5,146 nucleotides of DNA from assembly GCA_035287045.1 (NCBI GenBank), contig DATECF010000128.1, positions 1 through 5,146 on the forward strand. Reading direction: 5' to 3'. The position numbers and the translations under genes were made by a program. Source of the stretch: JACPAP01 sp035287045. Its GTDB lineage: Bacteria; Gemmatimonadota; Gemmatimonadetes; Gemmatimonadales; GWC2-71-9. Below the pieces are notes generated by a model. The model did no database searches and was not told the origin of the DNA. It saw only the letters and a program-made list of their open reading frames with translations. Numbering within the stretch: position 1 is the first letter of the stretch; the number at the start of each line of letters is the position of its first letter. Of the stretch, positions 5,125 through 5,146 are shown one piece after another.

Positions 5125-5146
5125 CCCGTCCCCGGGCTTCTCGATC

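Overview
This is a GC-rich bacterial segment (by eye roughly two thirds G+C) in which every supported gene lies on the minus strand, so the genes read from position 5146 down to 1. Base composition, tight gene overlaps and the lipoprotein, cupredoxin and c-type cytochrome content suggest a Gram-negative soil or sediment lineage. Gemmatimonadota, Acidobacteriota or Rokubacteria-like groups are guesses; nothing in the window fixes the phylum.

First block (5146 to about 3854): an HMA-type copper chaperone-like protein, a lipoprotein with an SbsA-type Ig-like domain carrying a Met-rich MMGG repeat insert, and a small secreted Cys-rich protein. These look like metal-handling, probably copper, periplasmic proteins. 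They are separated by gaps of about 70-75 nt, and a 144-nt gap follows.

Second block (3709 to 1): a compact operon of five genes. It starts with a PCYCGC-family lipoprotein whose frame is interrupted by one TGA. That TGA sits where the family carries the first cysteine of a C-x-x-C pair, so it reads U-G-L-C. Beyond it the frame stays open for 44 codons, continues the family's C-terminal helix pattern, and ends at a TAG 10 nt before the next gene's start. A stem-loop with bacterial SECIS-like geometry begins a few bases after the TGA. I read this as a selenoprotein that an ordinary gene caller would truncate. Next come a two-TM-anchored cupredoxin with a CuA-like loop lacking the Met ligand, a polytopic NosR/NapH-like iron-sulfur protein (ATGA overlap), a CuA-cytochrome c fusion (ATGA overlap), and a TlpA-like thioredoxin cut by the window edge.

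Working model (inference): the membrane iron-sulfur protein moves electrons between the quinone pool or cytoplasm and a periplasmic CuA/cytochrome c carrier. The HMA protein, Met-rich lipoprotein, Cys-rich protein, PCYCGC selenoprotein and TlpA-like thioredoxin would supply copper and keep the CuA and heme thiols reduced. No oxidase subunit I, nitrous-oxide reductase or other terminal enzyme is in the window, so the final electron acceptor is unknown. Nothing convincing is encoded on the plus strand.
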